From assembly GCF_003171515.1 (NCBI RefSeq), contig NC_089391.1:4464001-4528000 (forward strand): a DNA stretch of 64,000 nucleotides, in the 5' to 3' direction. The position numbers were made by a program, and so were the translations under genes. The stretch's first letter is position 1. Every line of letters starts with the position of its first letter. The DNA comes from Pyrenophora tritici-repentis. Its lineage: Eukaryota > Ascomycota > Dothideomycetes > Pleosporales > Pleosporaceae. Under the pieces are notes generated by a model that worked only from the letters and a program-made list of their open reading frames with translations, had not been told where the DNA came from and did no database searches. Below are positions 10,835 to 22,900 of the stretch, one piece after another.

Positions 10835-12047
10835 ATGGTTGCCCTAACTCTTAGCGTACTCTTTTCTACCCTGGCGGCGTCTGCTGTCGCAGTGCCCTCC
10901 CAGAAACGTGCGGGATGCACATTCTCAGGCGCCACCGGAGCTGCTGCAGCGATGAAGGCTCAGTCCTCATGTTCCACCATGACTCTCTCCAGCCTCGATG
11001 TACCAGCTGGTACCACGCTTGATCTCTCCAAGCTGGCTGATGGTACCACGGTCATTTTTGAAGGCACCACCACTTTCGGTTTCAAGGAGTGGGAGGGACC
11101 TCTTCTTTCCATCGGAGGCAACAAAATCGTTGTCAAGGGTGCAGCGGGATCTTCCCTTGACGGCCAGGGTGCTCTCTACTGGGATGGCAAGGGTGACAAT
11201 GGAAAAGTTAAGCCCAAGTTCTTCGCCGCACACTCGCTCACCGGCTCTTCCATCTCCAACATCTTGATCAAGAACCCACCTGTACAAGTTGTCAGCATCA
11301 ACGGCTGTGATGGTCTCACTATTACTGATATGACCATCGATGCTTCTGCTGGTGATAAGGGAGCCTTGGGCCACAACACCGATGGCTTTGACATCGGGTC
11401 AAGCAACAACATCGTCATTGATGGTGCGAAGGTGTTCAACCAGGATGACTGCGTTGCTATAAACTCCGGAACCGTGAGTATTACATGCATGTCGCACAGT
11501 ACTCCCAGCTAATACCATGACTAGAACATCACCTTCAAGAACGGCATCTGCTCAGGAGGGCACGGTCTATCCATTGGCTCAGTCGGTGGCCGTAGCGACA
11601 ACGTTGTCGATACCGTTACCTTCTCAAACTCTCAAGTCACAAAGTCCACCAACGGTATCCGCGTAAAGGCCCGCTCTGGCCAGACTGGCAAGATCAACAA
11701 AGTGACTTACTCAGGCATCACCTTGTCTCAAATCTCCAAGTAGGCCACCTTTTGCTCCTAACACTTTTGAAGGTAATCTAACATCATATAGATACGGCAT
11801 CCTGATCGAGCAAAACTACGACGGTGGCGATCTGCACGGTACCGCCGGCACCGGCATCCCCATCACCGGTCTGACGCTCCAGAACATCTCTGGTACCGGT
11901 GCTGTCGCCAGCAGCGGGTTCGATGTCGTTGTCACTTGCGGCAGCAGCACCTCATGCACTGGCTGGACTTGGTCTGGTGTCTCCGTGACCGGCGGTAAGA
12001 CCTATGGCAGCTGCACCAACGTACCTAGCGTTACGAAGTGCTCATAG
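10835..12047 (+). CDS. Secreted endo-polygalacturonase, glycoside hydrolase family 28
   Basis: The model is 10835-11473, 11525-11739 and 11792-12047, 369 residues. The start [19 protein letters not shown] is a signal peptide, followed by a short propeptide ending in a KR-type site. Catalytic motifs occur in order: [22 protein letters not shown] and, in place of the usual RIK, GIRVKA. Further on comes YGILIEQNY. The enzyme cuts alpha-1,4 bonds in polygalacturonan (pectin). Introns are 51 and 52 nt; the second interrupts the K of SKYGIL. In-frame codons extend upstream to 10739, but the signal peptide at 10835 decides the start. Confidence 0.95.
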
Positions 12048-12633
12048 ACAATCATTGGTACAAATTGCTCTATGCAACAAAACCTTGAGCTTGCTCGGGC
12101 TCTTTTCACCTTTTCCAGGCTGGCGAAATCCTGGAAAACTTGCAGAACGCTTTGATGCTGCATTGTAGATATTTTATTCTTGTTAGTACTTTCCTTCCAA
12201 AAGCGAGCGCTTGACGTCTAGCTAGCTTGCACAATCGTAACTTGTAAATACCTCTGAGAAATTGCATCATGATCTTCTTATCCCAAGCATCGTCTGTAGT
12301 TTGTAGTAGGTGATATCCATCGTTGTTCTCTCCATGTTTGGTAGCTGCGCTTGCCAACTTCGCGATTGGACCACGAAGAGTGGAAGCTACGATGACGTAG
12401 CATCGGCTTTAGCGCATTCAAAACCTTAAGCGCACCTCAGCCTTACTGCACGCCTCCCACCCAGGTAGGATTCATATCAGCCTGTTGATAACGTGGGTCT
12501 GGGGCCTAGTTGCATTCAGTATCATGTTTAGCCGCTTAAGCGAATGTGGCTGCGGTCCCATCACATCGCTGCTGCCTGTCGAACTCAGTCAACAACGTCC
12601 AACCAGACCAGCAGATAATTCATTCAGGTAAAT
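12048..12633. other. Intergenic region before the HET pseudogene
   Basis: This is 586 bases containing the polygalacturonase 3' flank. No gene or clear repeat is supported. Confidence 0.45.
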
Positions 12634-15600
12634 ATGTCTACCTATAGCTATTCGCCGCTGTCGGATCCCATCAACGCTATTCGCCTGTTCCGTCTCTTAC
12701 CTGGCCCGGGCAACGCGGCAAGCCACGCGACCCACTCACACATATGAGGCATTGTCTTACGTCTGGGGTCTCTCTGAGAATCCGGATTCCATCTACATAG
12801 GCGATTGCCGCTCTGAAGTTACGCCGAACCTCCACGCAGCCTTGCTACATCTACGCGATACTTCTTTCGCACGGATTCTTTGGATCGACGCTCTCTGCAT
12901 CAATCAGAAAGATGACGATGAGAAATCTGGACAGATCCAGTTGATGGCGCAAATCTATGCTGTCGCAAAAGAAGTCGTTGTTTGGCTGGGTGAGGAGGCA
13001 GATGACAGTAGCACGGCGTTCGAAGCAATCAGAGATGCAAATCTGCGCCCGATATCCTCGACTGAACACAAGGAGGTCGAGACAACAGAGGCTTCCGAGG
13101 TACGGGAGTCGCCTACACTTTGCCTCTCAGCGTCAGCGTCTTCACACGCGATTAATAAAGAATCTGGGGGCTTGTGTTTAGGTCCCGGGCCTCAGCTCCT
13201 GGTCCAATCGACTTTTAGCGAGAAACAAAAAATTGCTGTGAATTTTCTGCTCCAGCGATCGTGGTTTCGACGGGTGTGGGTAAGATGGCAGTTGTTTCAT
13301 GAAACCCAGATAGATGCTGAACAAGCAAACCAGGTACTACAAGAAGCAGCAGCCGCCCGACGTATGTTGGTGACGTGTGGTAATATCGAAATGGATGGCC
13401 ACGCCTTCTATCTAGGCCTTGATGCTTTCATACATGGTACTGATGTGGTTCTGTGAAATCAAGCTTACGCAGTCACATCATTAATCAGAGGTGCGATCTT
13501 TCGGCCGAAGTTTGAACACCATAACCCCGGGCGAACATCCTTAAACATATGTTCTCTCAACGAGCTGATAAACCGCTATCATATGCATGAAGCTACCAGG
13601 AATCACGACAGAGTCTACGCCTTACTCGGTATTAGTTCTGAAGATATTGACGAAACGGGCTGTTACCTGTGAATTACAAAATTTCATGGAGAAACCTATC
13701 ACGCCGAATCCTCCGGTTCTTGCTTGGAAAAGAGACGTCTGTCAAGAGTAAAGGGAATGGCGACTTAGTGCGCATCTATGCAAGAGGCTGCGTTATCGGT
13801 AGCGTGAACGGCGTTTCAACGAAACCTGACGGCCAGCAGGTTATGGATATAAATTTCAGCAGAGGAGCGACTGGTTTTTTTAGTGTTGACGCAGATCTCA
13901 CACGCGAAACCTTCATCTGCCATCCGACCGCGAACCCTGTCTTGGAAGGTGACATTATCTGTAGCTTGCAAGATGTGGCGAGTCCTACGATCATTCGAAG
14001 GCGATAGGATTATTTCTCAATTGTTTCAGTTTCGCTCTCGGGGCTTTCAGTCCCGGGTGTGGTGACAGTTTTCGAACATGAATTTCCACTTATCTGGGCA
14101 TGGACATCACACTTGTTTGAAGGTGCAAAACCACAAGAGTCATTCTAGGATGTTATGGACAAGCCATCAAGAATGATGGCAGTGGCTTTAATCTTAGAAG
14201 AGGTAAGAGGAGCCCATGCAGAGTCTCAAGAGATATTGCTAGCCGCAATCGCTACAGGACTATCATCACCAAATACCGGAACTCCAAGCTGTTTCACGAA
14301 GGAATATTTCAGTCGAATCACCAATAGGTTTAGCTCGAGTGTTGTGGAGACTCTTCTACGACACAAGCGGGACGACATCAAGATTACTGAGCGAATGATG
14401 ATCGACATTGCAAGATGGTGTGAACCAGCAGTGGTGGATTTTGCGCTTCAAGAAAAGGAGGAGAGCATGTCACTGTCCGAAGACATTATCGTGGCTGCTG
14501 TAGAAAACCGCGACGACGACGAAGTTTTTCATCTTATGATTGCTTCCACATGGACGAAGATTGAAATCACGGACTCCGTCGTAAAATCGGCATATGATGG
14601 AGGTAAATCAGCACTGAAGATTCTTTTGAATCAAGAAAAGGTTATCATATCAATCACGGATGAAATGCTAATTACATCTGTTCGATTCCTTCGTCCAACC
14701 GTCTTGGCACTACTTCTCGATCATATGGAGGATAAAGTGGAAATCACAGAATATGTCCTGGTGGCATCACTACAGCGCCGGTTTTATCGGCTAGACGTAA
14801 TCAAATTGCTTCTTGATCGTTCAGGGAGTAATTTTGAAATTACGAGTGCAATCCTTATTGCAGCAGTACAGCATGGAGAGGACGCTCTTGAGATAACCAC
14901 ATTACTACTCGATTATGCGGGTGGCAGAGTGGAAATCTCGCAATCGATCCTCGCTGCATCATTACGAAATGAGAAATACGGACTGATGTCGCTAAAGTTA
15001 CTGCTAGCTCAAAGTGGGAGCAAAGTGGGAAATTCTGAACCAGTGCTTTGTGAGGCGACAAGACTCAGAGAATGAATCAGAATCCATGGCACTTCTTCTC
15101 GATCATTATGGGCAACAAGCCAAAATTACAGAAGATATCTTGGAGACAGTAGCGCATAATAAGAGCGAGGGGCGGGATATCATGGAGCTATTGTTCACAA
15201 GGAGAGGAGAAGAGATTGTCATCACAGAAAGAATACTCGTGGCAGCAGTGGTTGAGTATGAGACCTTACGGAAGAAGAAGCGTCACTGGCCTGATGTTGA
15301 CGAGATCTCTATCGATATTTCTCACACTTACCTCAGAGATGCACCTACGGTTCAAGAAGAATTGTTCTCTGCTAATATAAGAGACGGAAGGCGAAGTTCC
15401 AAAGAGAGTGTCCTCACCCTTATCATCACCGAAAGAGGAGATGAGCTTGTAAAAGTCCTCATAGCCGTTGCAGAACACGGGGACGCGGACACAATCATGG
15501 AGCACCTCCTCGAAAACTACTACGAAAGTATTGAGGTGACAGAAGCTATTCTTCGTACTGTGATTAAAAATATATGGTATGGATACCAAACCATGCAGGT

Positions 15601-15937
15601 ACTTCTTTCCATGAAAGGAGACCAGATCTGTTTCACTACGGAGATGATACAAGAAGCGGTACTGAATCCCGGGGTGGGGGCCGACGTGGTCCTGCTTTTG
15701 CTGAACTGGAAGGGAAACGAAGGGCAAATCACCAAGGCAGTGCTCGCAGTACTACCAAAGCTCCAGAAGAGCTCGTACATGTACCAATCCTTGGCTGCTT
15801 GCCTGCTTCTAAGAGGCCCTGAATTTCCATTCCAAGAGGGACTGCTCATGCCATACGAACACTTGGCATATGGACTTCTTTTCGGGCATCGCAAGCATAC
15901 CGCTTGTACTTCGGATACCGTCTCTTCTCCCTGTTGA
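12634..15937 (+). pseudogene. Degenerate HET-domain gene with C-terminal LLLD-type repeats
   Basis: HET-domain proteins act in fungal non-self recognition and cell death. The N-terminus reads MSTYSYSP...IRLFRLLPG, then continues one frame over as YEALSYVWG, ILWIDALCINQKDD, VVVWLGEE, RSWFRRVW and VLQEAAAARR. The last two join across an in-frame 54-nt intron (13280-13333). The rest of the HET region (TSLIRGAIFRP, HDRVYALLGISSED, ISWRNL, DIICSLQDVASPTIIR) can only be read past stops at 13454, 14005 and about 14152 and through frameshifts near 12740, 13660 and 15060. From about 14340 a tandem array of ~35-residue repeats follows, with units such as VLALLLDHMEDKVEIT and ELLFTRRGEEIVIT. No plausible intron set restores one frame, so I call a pseudogene. 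Confidence 0.8.
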
Positions 15938-16024
15938 ATATACATCTGCTATTGTTCTATAGCCAGTAAATACGCTACGATAGTACTATATCCTGCTTCC
16001 GAATGATCCCACCTCCCTACAGCG

Positions 16025-16995
16025 TTAACAAGACCGTCTGCCGCGGGATTCCGATTCTGCTTTGGCCTCCCACCGCATCTCCTTCCTCGCTGCTATAACA
16101 CCCATCTCCACATCTGCACGCTCCTCCGCCGCCGCAGCCTTTACCTCCCGATCCTTACTCCCCAACAAAACCGGAAACATGGCAAACGCAAACCCCGTCC
16201 CAAACGCAAAGTACACAACAATCGCCACACTCTGCGCCCATCCACTCTCTTTCTGTAGTTCCAACCGTTGCTTGTAAATATCCCACATGTAAGCCGCCAT
16301 GCCTGCAACGAAATTGGCAACAGCCAAACTGATCAACTCGTAAGGTGCTTCCATCAAAGTTAGGCTAGCCAAAGAGGACTGGAGGACGACCTGGTTCGAA
16401 GAATTGGTATACCGGATGCCGTTTGAAAGCCACATACGAAAGGACGAGGCTTTGTACACAACGCCCAGCTCGCGCTGCTGAATGCAAGTAAAAAAGGTGG
16501 CGAGCAGGGAAAGCGTGGTGCTAACGGTAAAGCTCGATCTCACAATGAAGGTAGTTTCCGCCAGGAGCGGCATGGAGAGTGCTTGTAAAGCCAAAGTTGC
16601 GAGAAGGGCGCCCTGGGTTCTGTATCAGCATGTTGTCTCTTCCCACGTTTATTCCAGCATAATGATCCTTTTTTCTGTTCTGTGCGCAGGGGTGTAGGTG
16701 TACATACGACCAAAGCCACGAGTTTAAACTGTTCCATCTTCGCCTCTCGCATCCTCAATACATCGTCATCACTCCCTTCATTCAGTATCTTCTCCAAAAC
16801 CTCGAGATCCCGACAGTCAAACAGCAGCCATAAGCGGTACTTGTACAGCGGCCCGTACCGCGCTTGTGCATACGCATTCGCGTTCCAGACCCGGAGCGGC
16901 GCAAAGCCGTTGAAAATATAGCGTGGTGCGAGGAGCACGCGTGCAGCTGTTCGTGCAGGAGTGCCCAGAGCACTGAAGACTTCTGCTGTGGACAT
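16025..16995 (-). CDS. Conserved fungal membrane protein of unknown function
   Basis: The model is complement(16025-16612, 16708-16995), 291 residues, with a 95-nt intron (donor GTATGT, acceptor CCCAG) in phase 0. The N-terminus MSTAEVFSALGTPARTAARV is followed by WLLFDCRDLEVLEKIL. There are then several hydrophobic stretches that look like membrane segments, around [49 protein letters not shown] and SVAIVVYFAFGTGFAFAMF. The C-terminal tail is charged. I do not recognise a named family. Both exons look conserved and coherent, so a real gene is likely although its function is unknown. Confidence 0.75.
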
Positions 16996-17410
16996 GGAGA
17001 AGAAGTGGCGTAAAAGAATGGGAGGTTGGAGCCACGATCCCGGGATCTAGTAGACATCGGTTCCCAAAGGATTTATTTGAGATTGCCGGTATCGACATGG
17101 GTGATGGCCTGATTGGGGCGGATGAGGTATAGTCTTGGCCCCAATGTATTTGCGCCCCGGGGTGGGGGGCTAATTATAGGCTGCGACGCGAGGGCTCATC
17201 GGCGCCGGAAACGATTACAGGCAGGAGATAGATGTACCGAATGTACAACGGGTTGGTAGTAAGATGTTGTGAATTACAATGTTGGGGTGGACAAATTGGT
17301 GAAGTTTGGGGTACGCTTGCATTTCCATGACGATTCAGGGTATAACTACCAACACACTCGCTCGTCGCCATATAATCCATCCCGGCGACGCCACAATATA
17401 AAAGGGTTCT
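16996..17410. other. Intergenic region between two minus-strand genes
   Basis: This 415-base gap is the promoter of the membrane-protein gene and the 3' flank of the CUE-domain gene. No feature beyond that is supported. Confidence 0.45.
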
Positions 17411-18048
17411 TTATGCAGTGGGGCTGGAGGCTTTCGCCTTCTCCTGCTCTTCGAGCTTTCTCCGTGCTGCCAGAATCATCTCTTCTCGTCGTCTTTGCAA
17501 GTTTGCTTGCCTCTCATTCTTATCGGCGCTCCATGACTTGGTCTTCGGTTGGCCTTCCTGGGCTGACTGCTCTGTCTGGCTGATCTTAGAGGATAGGTTG
17601 TAGCGGGTTATCAGGTCAGGGTGAGCGGGTTTCGCTGGTGCAGCGGCTCGTGCAGATGCGGGAGGGGCTCGTGGTGCGGCAGGGGCCGCTATTTGGAAAG
17701 ACGGTGGTGCCTGTTCGAGAATTAGCAAACTGTCACATGTATCGAGAAATGCCTGGTGGTGAGTCTTACAGTGTCCAAACCCCTCCCACTCAACGCCCGC
17801 TCCGTTGTTGCAGCCACATTTCCCCCGTTCCTCTGTAAATCCCATGCGATATCTCTCCTACTCAGCTGTGGCAGCATCTCGGCTACCTGGTCAATGTGCG
17901 CGGGATTCACACGGACTGTAGCGCGGTTCGCCGCTGCCCGCGTGCCTGGCGCTGCATCTCCCGACTTGCTGAGGTACCACCGTGAAACGAGGAAGATGAC
18001 GACGACGAAAATGAGCACTTGGGGCACGTTGACGCTTTGCTCCGCCAT
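17411..18048 (-). CDS. Cue1-like CUE-domain protein of the ER membrane
   Basis: The model is complement(17411-17710, 17770-18048), 192 residues, with a 59-nt phase-0 intron. A single N-terminal membrane segment (VLIFVVVIFLVSRWYL, about residues 11-26) is followed by a CUE ubiquitin-binding domain (about 48-92, VRVNPAHIDQVAEMLPQLS and ending GGNVAATTERAL). The C-terminus contains DLITRYNL and the basic helix NLQRRREEMILAARRKLEEQ. This is the layout of Cue1, which tethers and activates the E2 Ubc7 at the ER for protein degradation; the C-terminal helix would be the E2-binding region. The domain call is firm, while strict orthology to Cue1 is inferred from architecture. Confidence 0.85.
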
Positions 18049-18586
18049 GACTGTTCGCGCGATATGAGTCGAGTGGCGTCGAGTTGCTTGCGGTTGAGTT
18101 GACGTGTGCCGAGGTGCGGCGTAAAGAGAGTTTGGTTACGACAGTTGTAGATTATGGGAAGACAGTCGGTATGGTGGTTATGCGACCAGAAGACGTCAGG
18201 ACTAGCTATCAGGGACTTCTTGTCGATAGCGCGATATCTATATGGGTGAAGTGGCATGTCAACGACGTACCTTAAAACCACCGTTGGCTGCGTCGGGCGA
18301 GCTTCGGCAGCAACCCGCAAATCTCCGGAACTGGGAACGTCACATCTTAGCCGCCAAGGATACCCCTGGTGAGCCTTTCACCCTCCCGTCCATAAGCTTC
18401 ACTCTTTCCCCACAACTCCACCCGGACCCAAACTTTCACTTACACTTATGCTAGGCATACTTTGCCTCGGCGTCCGCTCCCTCTACACTACGCTCGTTTT
18501 TTAATGCATTATACCCCGTTTGCTTCAAGATACCCATTGTGATTTTCGACGCGCCCGTTACGCGTTTTATTGGTGATAGATAAGAC
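18049..18586. other. Divergent promoter region between the CUE gene and the first RlpA-like gene
   Basis: This is 538 bases between oppositely directed start codons. No repeat or gene is supported. Confidence 0.4.
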
Positions 18587-19701
18587 ATGAGTACCACTCC
18601 GGTACCCAGGAAGCCGGTACCGAGACCCGTGAGCGCGCATCTGGACAGCGGCAGGACATCGACTATAAGATTGGTCATCACAGAAGACGGACAAGATGCG
18701 CCTTCGAGTCCGCAAACGAAAGAGATTGCAATAGATGCGGCGAGCGAAGACACCCCCAATTCTAGTCAATTGGGTGCTCCCGGCGACCAGCAAGGCGAGA
18801 GCAAGTCATACCCACACACACAAGATGCACCTTCAAACATGCAAACGAAAGAGATGGAGATGGGCATGGCGAACGGCGACACTGCCTCCTCAATTGCATA
18901 TGAAGCGGGTGATGAGAAGCCAAGTAAGAGGAAGCGGTTTGCAAGTGGTGCTCTGGCGTGCTTAGGGGCTATAAAAACTAGTACCTTTGCTTCTACTCTT
19001 TCCCGTCACTTTAACAATTGTCTACCGCCACAAAAAACATATCTCAACAATCGTATCAACCGCCGTACACTACTTATCATAATCGGTGTCACCTTCCTCT
19101 CCCTTCTGGCTCTCATCATTGGTCTCGCAGTAGGCCTCACGACCGGCTCCCAGTACGTTGCCCTTGGAACAGAATACCTCCGTGACATACACTAATCACG
19201 TGTGCTTAGCAACAACATACCGGCTAAGCCCGATAACGCAACCGTCGTGACCGGCGATTTTACCTACTACAGTACTGGACTTGGTGCCTGTGGCATCACA
19301 AACAACGACAACGACCCCATTGTCTCTATTTCCCACGGCAGGTGTAAGTAACCCCCCTTGTCTATATCGTTTACGAGATAAGCTAACTTGTACTCCAACA
19401 ATAGTCGATGAGAACATGGTAGACGGGAACCCAAACCATAACAAGCTATGTGGCCGCAAGATCCGAGCTCACCGCGTTGACGAGAGGACTGGCAAGGAGG
19501 CCAGCATCGAACTTACTATTGCCGACAGATGTAAGTATTCCAGACGAAGACTTTTATCTTGCCGACCTTCACAACACTGATACTAACTCACTCCCAGGCG
19601 TTGGTTGCGCTTACAATGATATCGACGTCTCACCCGTATACTTCGACAAGATGGCTGCACACGACCTTGGCAGGGTCAAGGTAGATTGGTACTTCTTGTA
19701 A
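18587..19701 (+). CDS. Membrane-anchored RlpA-like double-psi beta-barrel protein
   Basis: The model is 18587-19152, 19210-19343, 19405-19530 and 19598-19701, 309 residues. A polar, probably cytoplasmic N-terminal region of about 158 residues precedes one membrane segment (TLLIIIGVTFLSLLALIIG, about 160-184). The outside part is a compact double-psi beta-barrel: GDFTYYSTGLGACG, LCGRKI, IELTIADRCVGC and DIDVSPVYFDKM. This is the RlpA/expansin/barwin-like fold of many fungal secreted and surface proteins. No catalytic activity can be inferred. All introns are 57-67 nt, and the codons rejoin cleanly at S-H, R-F and R-C. A related gene lies 258 bases downstream on the same strand. Confidence 0.87.
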
Positions 19702-19959
19702 AGGGTGTCATTTTCTCATAGTACACAGTTTGTGACTCAGACTTGAGTCAACTGTGACTCGTCTTTGGCCAAGATAATATTCTCCGCTTATACAAGGATA
19801 TATTCTGGGTTTCTAGATCTGACTTATAACTACACCTTCTTCTTCTACTCTTTTGCTTCGTACAAGTATTCCTTCGTATCAACTGTGTATCCACTGCCGT
19901 GTGGATGCTTTTACGAAGACACCAACAATATCGAGTTACCTCATTTTACCTACAAATCC

Positions 19960-22900
19960 ATGCCTTTGGGTCGCTTAGATCGTAATTTGTCCTCCAAATC
20001 CAATACGGGTGTCAGGAAATCGACAATAAAGCACTTCGTACCCACAGAGGATCAACACCCTTTGCCACATTACAGTTCTGAAACCTCTACTGCGCAAACC
20101 CTCAAACCACCAACTATCCCGGCGTTTGATCTTGATAGAACCAGCTGCTACAGCGACGTGCCGTTCTTAGCTGAACCAAAATACAGCTCTAGGTCTGATC
20201 ACGATAAACCACTCCCATCACGACCACAAGCACAGGCTCAAGCGGGCAAAGGCCCCGACGAACAAGAAGCCTCGTGGTACTCACACAGTACTGTGGTAGA
20301 GGAGCACGTACGACGACAATCGAGGGAGGTCCCGACATTCGACAGGTCTGATCGCGAGGAAAGTCTCGATTTACCAGGATCGAAGAAGGCAAAGGAGCTG
20401 CTAGACAAACAACCGGCTCTGGAGCCCACGTTCCAACACGTCGGGAGCGAGTCATTTCAAAATATTGACATAAACGAACAACCATCCGAGATGCCTGAAA
20501 GAACTGTCAAGAAGAAAGGGTTATGTTTTGGGGTAGGCATTTTATTTGTGGTCTTGCTTATTGTTGTTGTCATCCTCCTTAGTCTCTGTATTTCGGGTGC
20601 CTTTGGAAGTCACTGCCCAAAAGACCCATTCAGAGCGTCGAATCCGAGCTCAAAAACGAGCATAGCACCGATCACATCATCAATGATAGCAACGACACCG
20701 GGAGTAGCCACTGTCATGGCTCCCAGTCCAGAGACCGACGTAGCGAGTACTGTGTCTGCGACTTCTGTCCTCGACTCCAGCACAACGGCTTCGCAGTCTT
20801 CAACGCATTCTCCAAAAATCTCGCCAAGTTCGATCAAATCAGCACCCTCATCCGCTGCCGGCTCTGCATCTGCCCCTCAACTCGTATCCACGATGACTAT
20901 AGAGGACAGCCTTGTTGGACGAAGCGGATATATCGGTTTACGTGACGAGGCCTTTGACGTAAATTTGATACTCAATAGAGCACAGGAAGCGATCGTAGCA
21001 GGAGAGCCTAGCATCGCATATGCTAATGAAGATGGAAAACGCGAAGACGAATATACCACCACTACAATAACAACTACGCTGACGACAACGATAACGAGTA
21101 CATTACACACCTCCGGATTGGCAGCAGCGGGCGTGGAAAGCTTTGTCCCGTCCGTGCAGCCAGCGAGTGATGAGTCAGAACAAGAGTCAAACAACGTGAG
21201 TCCTACGAATGAGTCTCCAACATCGCCCAGGGATCAAAGCACCTCAGATACAGGAGTTTCACAATCAGCCGCGCAAGTTGGGTTTAATCCTCTGGAATCG
21301 ACATATGCCACGCTATCGCAGACCCCGGACCCAACACCAACACGTCCTCCGAACACGACCCAAACAGCTCAATCTCGAAACACGGACGCCTCTGTCTTAT
21401 CCGCATCGTCAAGCGCTGCGGGAGCGCGACTGGGTGTCCCGTCATGGGATAAATTCCAGCGTCTGCGACAATTTTTGCTTTTCAACCCAATCGGCGAGGG
21501 GAACCGACATATTCTACCATCTATCACGCCAATGCCAACTGTGACCGGGAACGATGAGACAAAGAGCGGAGCAGAAGAGACTAGTACCACACCCCTGAGT
21601 ACGTCAAATGACAATGCTGCAGCCCGTAGAGGGCTTGACCTTCCACCCATTGGAGATCTACTGTCGAAAGCACTTGATTTGACGACAAAGGTACACCTAT
21701 CTACAATGATTGACTTCAAAAGTAAGGGAAGTGCCACAAGAACGCCTCTCCACACACCAAGCAGCAATGCCGCAGCCCCACGCCACGCAGCACCATGGAG
21801 ACGAGTCACCTTTATGCCCACTAACCCTCATCGGCGTCACCAAGCCACACAAACATCATCCACTTCACTTCCATACATTCCGAAACAGACTTCTGCACCC
21901 ACATATCCCCATGTACGCCGTCAAAGCCCATCTGCGTCTCTTTTGCCTGATTCTGAAGGAAGAAAACTCACTTTCTGGGAAGCTTTCTCGCAGCTGCGTC
22001 TTCAGGCCGTGCAGATGTGTTTTGACGTCAAGACGTACCAGGATAGTACTCTTACGCCGATGCCGGCACAGAAAGACCTGCAGATGGGCAAGTCATTAGA
22101 TGAGATAATTTGCAGTACGCTGGATGGTAGTTTCCCGCCTGTGACTCAGGGCGGGAAGTGCGACACGAAGAGTGAGTGGGAGAGTTTGGAGACTAAGGTG
22201 GGGGAAGTGTGTAATTTGCAGAAGATGGGGGGAGAAGTTGGTGCAGGATTTGGAGAAGCTTTGTGGGGTTAAGGATGTTTACGCTGGCAATCTGGATACG
22301 TGTGGAAGTGAGGCATCTGGTATGGGAAGTGCAATGGCTGGATGGGCGAGCAATTTGACTGCGAACTCGAGCGGATCACCAGCAGCGGACTCTGTCACAG
22401 GCTCGTCTGCGCTCAGCAACGCGACAAATTCCGAGTCGCTGTCGATTACTCTTCAACAGCATGGTATCACGAGTCCGACTCCCGATTCTACTGCCCCCTC
22501 CACTGCTTTTGCCTCTACCCCTCCGCTTCCAACATCGACAAACGCCCTTTCCCCAACACTCTCAACACCCCCCAAAACGACCGTTGCAGCATGCCCTGCA
22601 GTACCAGAAACACCCCTACCATCATCTTGCATCGGCAAACTACCATCCCACCACAAATTTACCCCACCGCCAGACTGGACCATCCCAATGCTAACCTACA
22701 GCACTCAAGCCGCCAACTACACCAGTCTACGTACTATACCAGCCAATGCTGTTGCAACTCCCCCCATCTACACCGGACCCCAACTATCCCGCAACTGGCC
22801 CGTATCCTACGCCTTCCCCATCCCAACCGGCTATGTCGCCCCCAACATTGTACCCGCCTCTCCCCAAATCGGTCAACTAACCTACTTCAACCCCGGCCTC

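Noticed and set aside
12634..14157. Reading the HET locus as a functional multi-intron gene
   Set aside because: Stops and shifts lie within conserved HET blocks and lack GT-AG pairs that would remove them; only the 54-nt intron is convincing.
22150..22240. A small intron explaining the RlpA-like frame change
   Set aside because: Available GT...AG pairs would be only 11-24 bases or would delete conserved residues.
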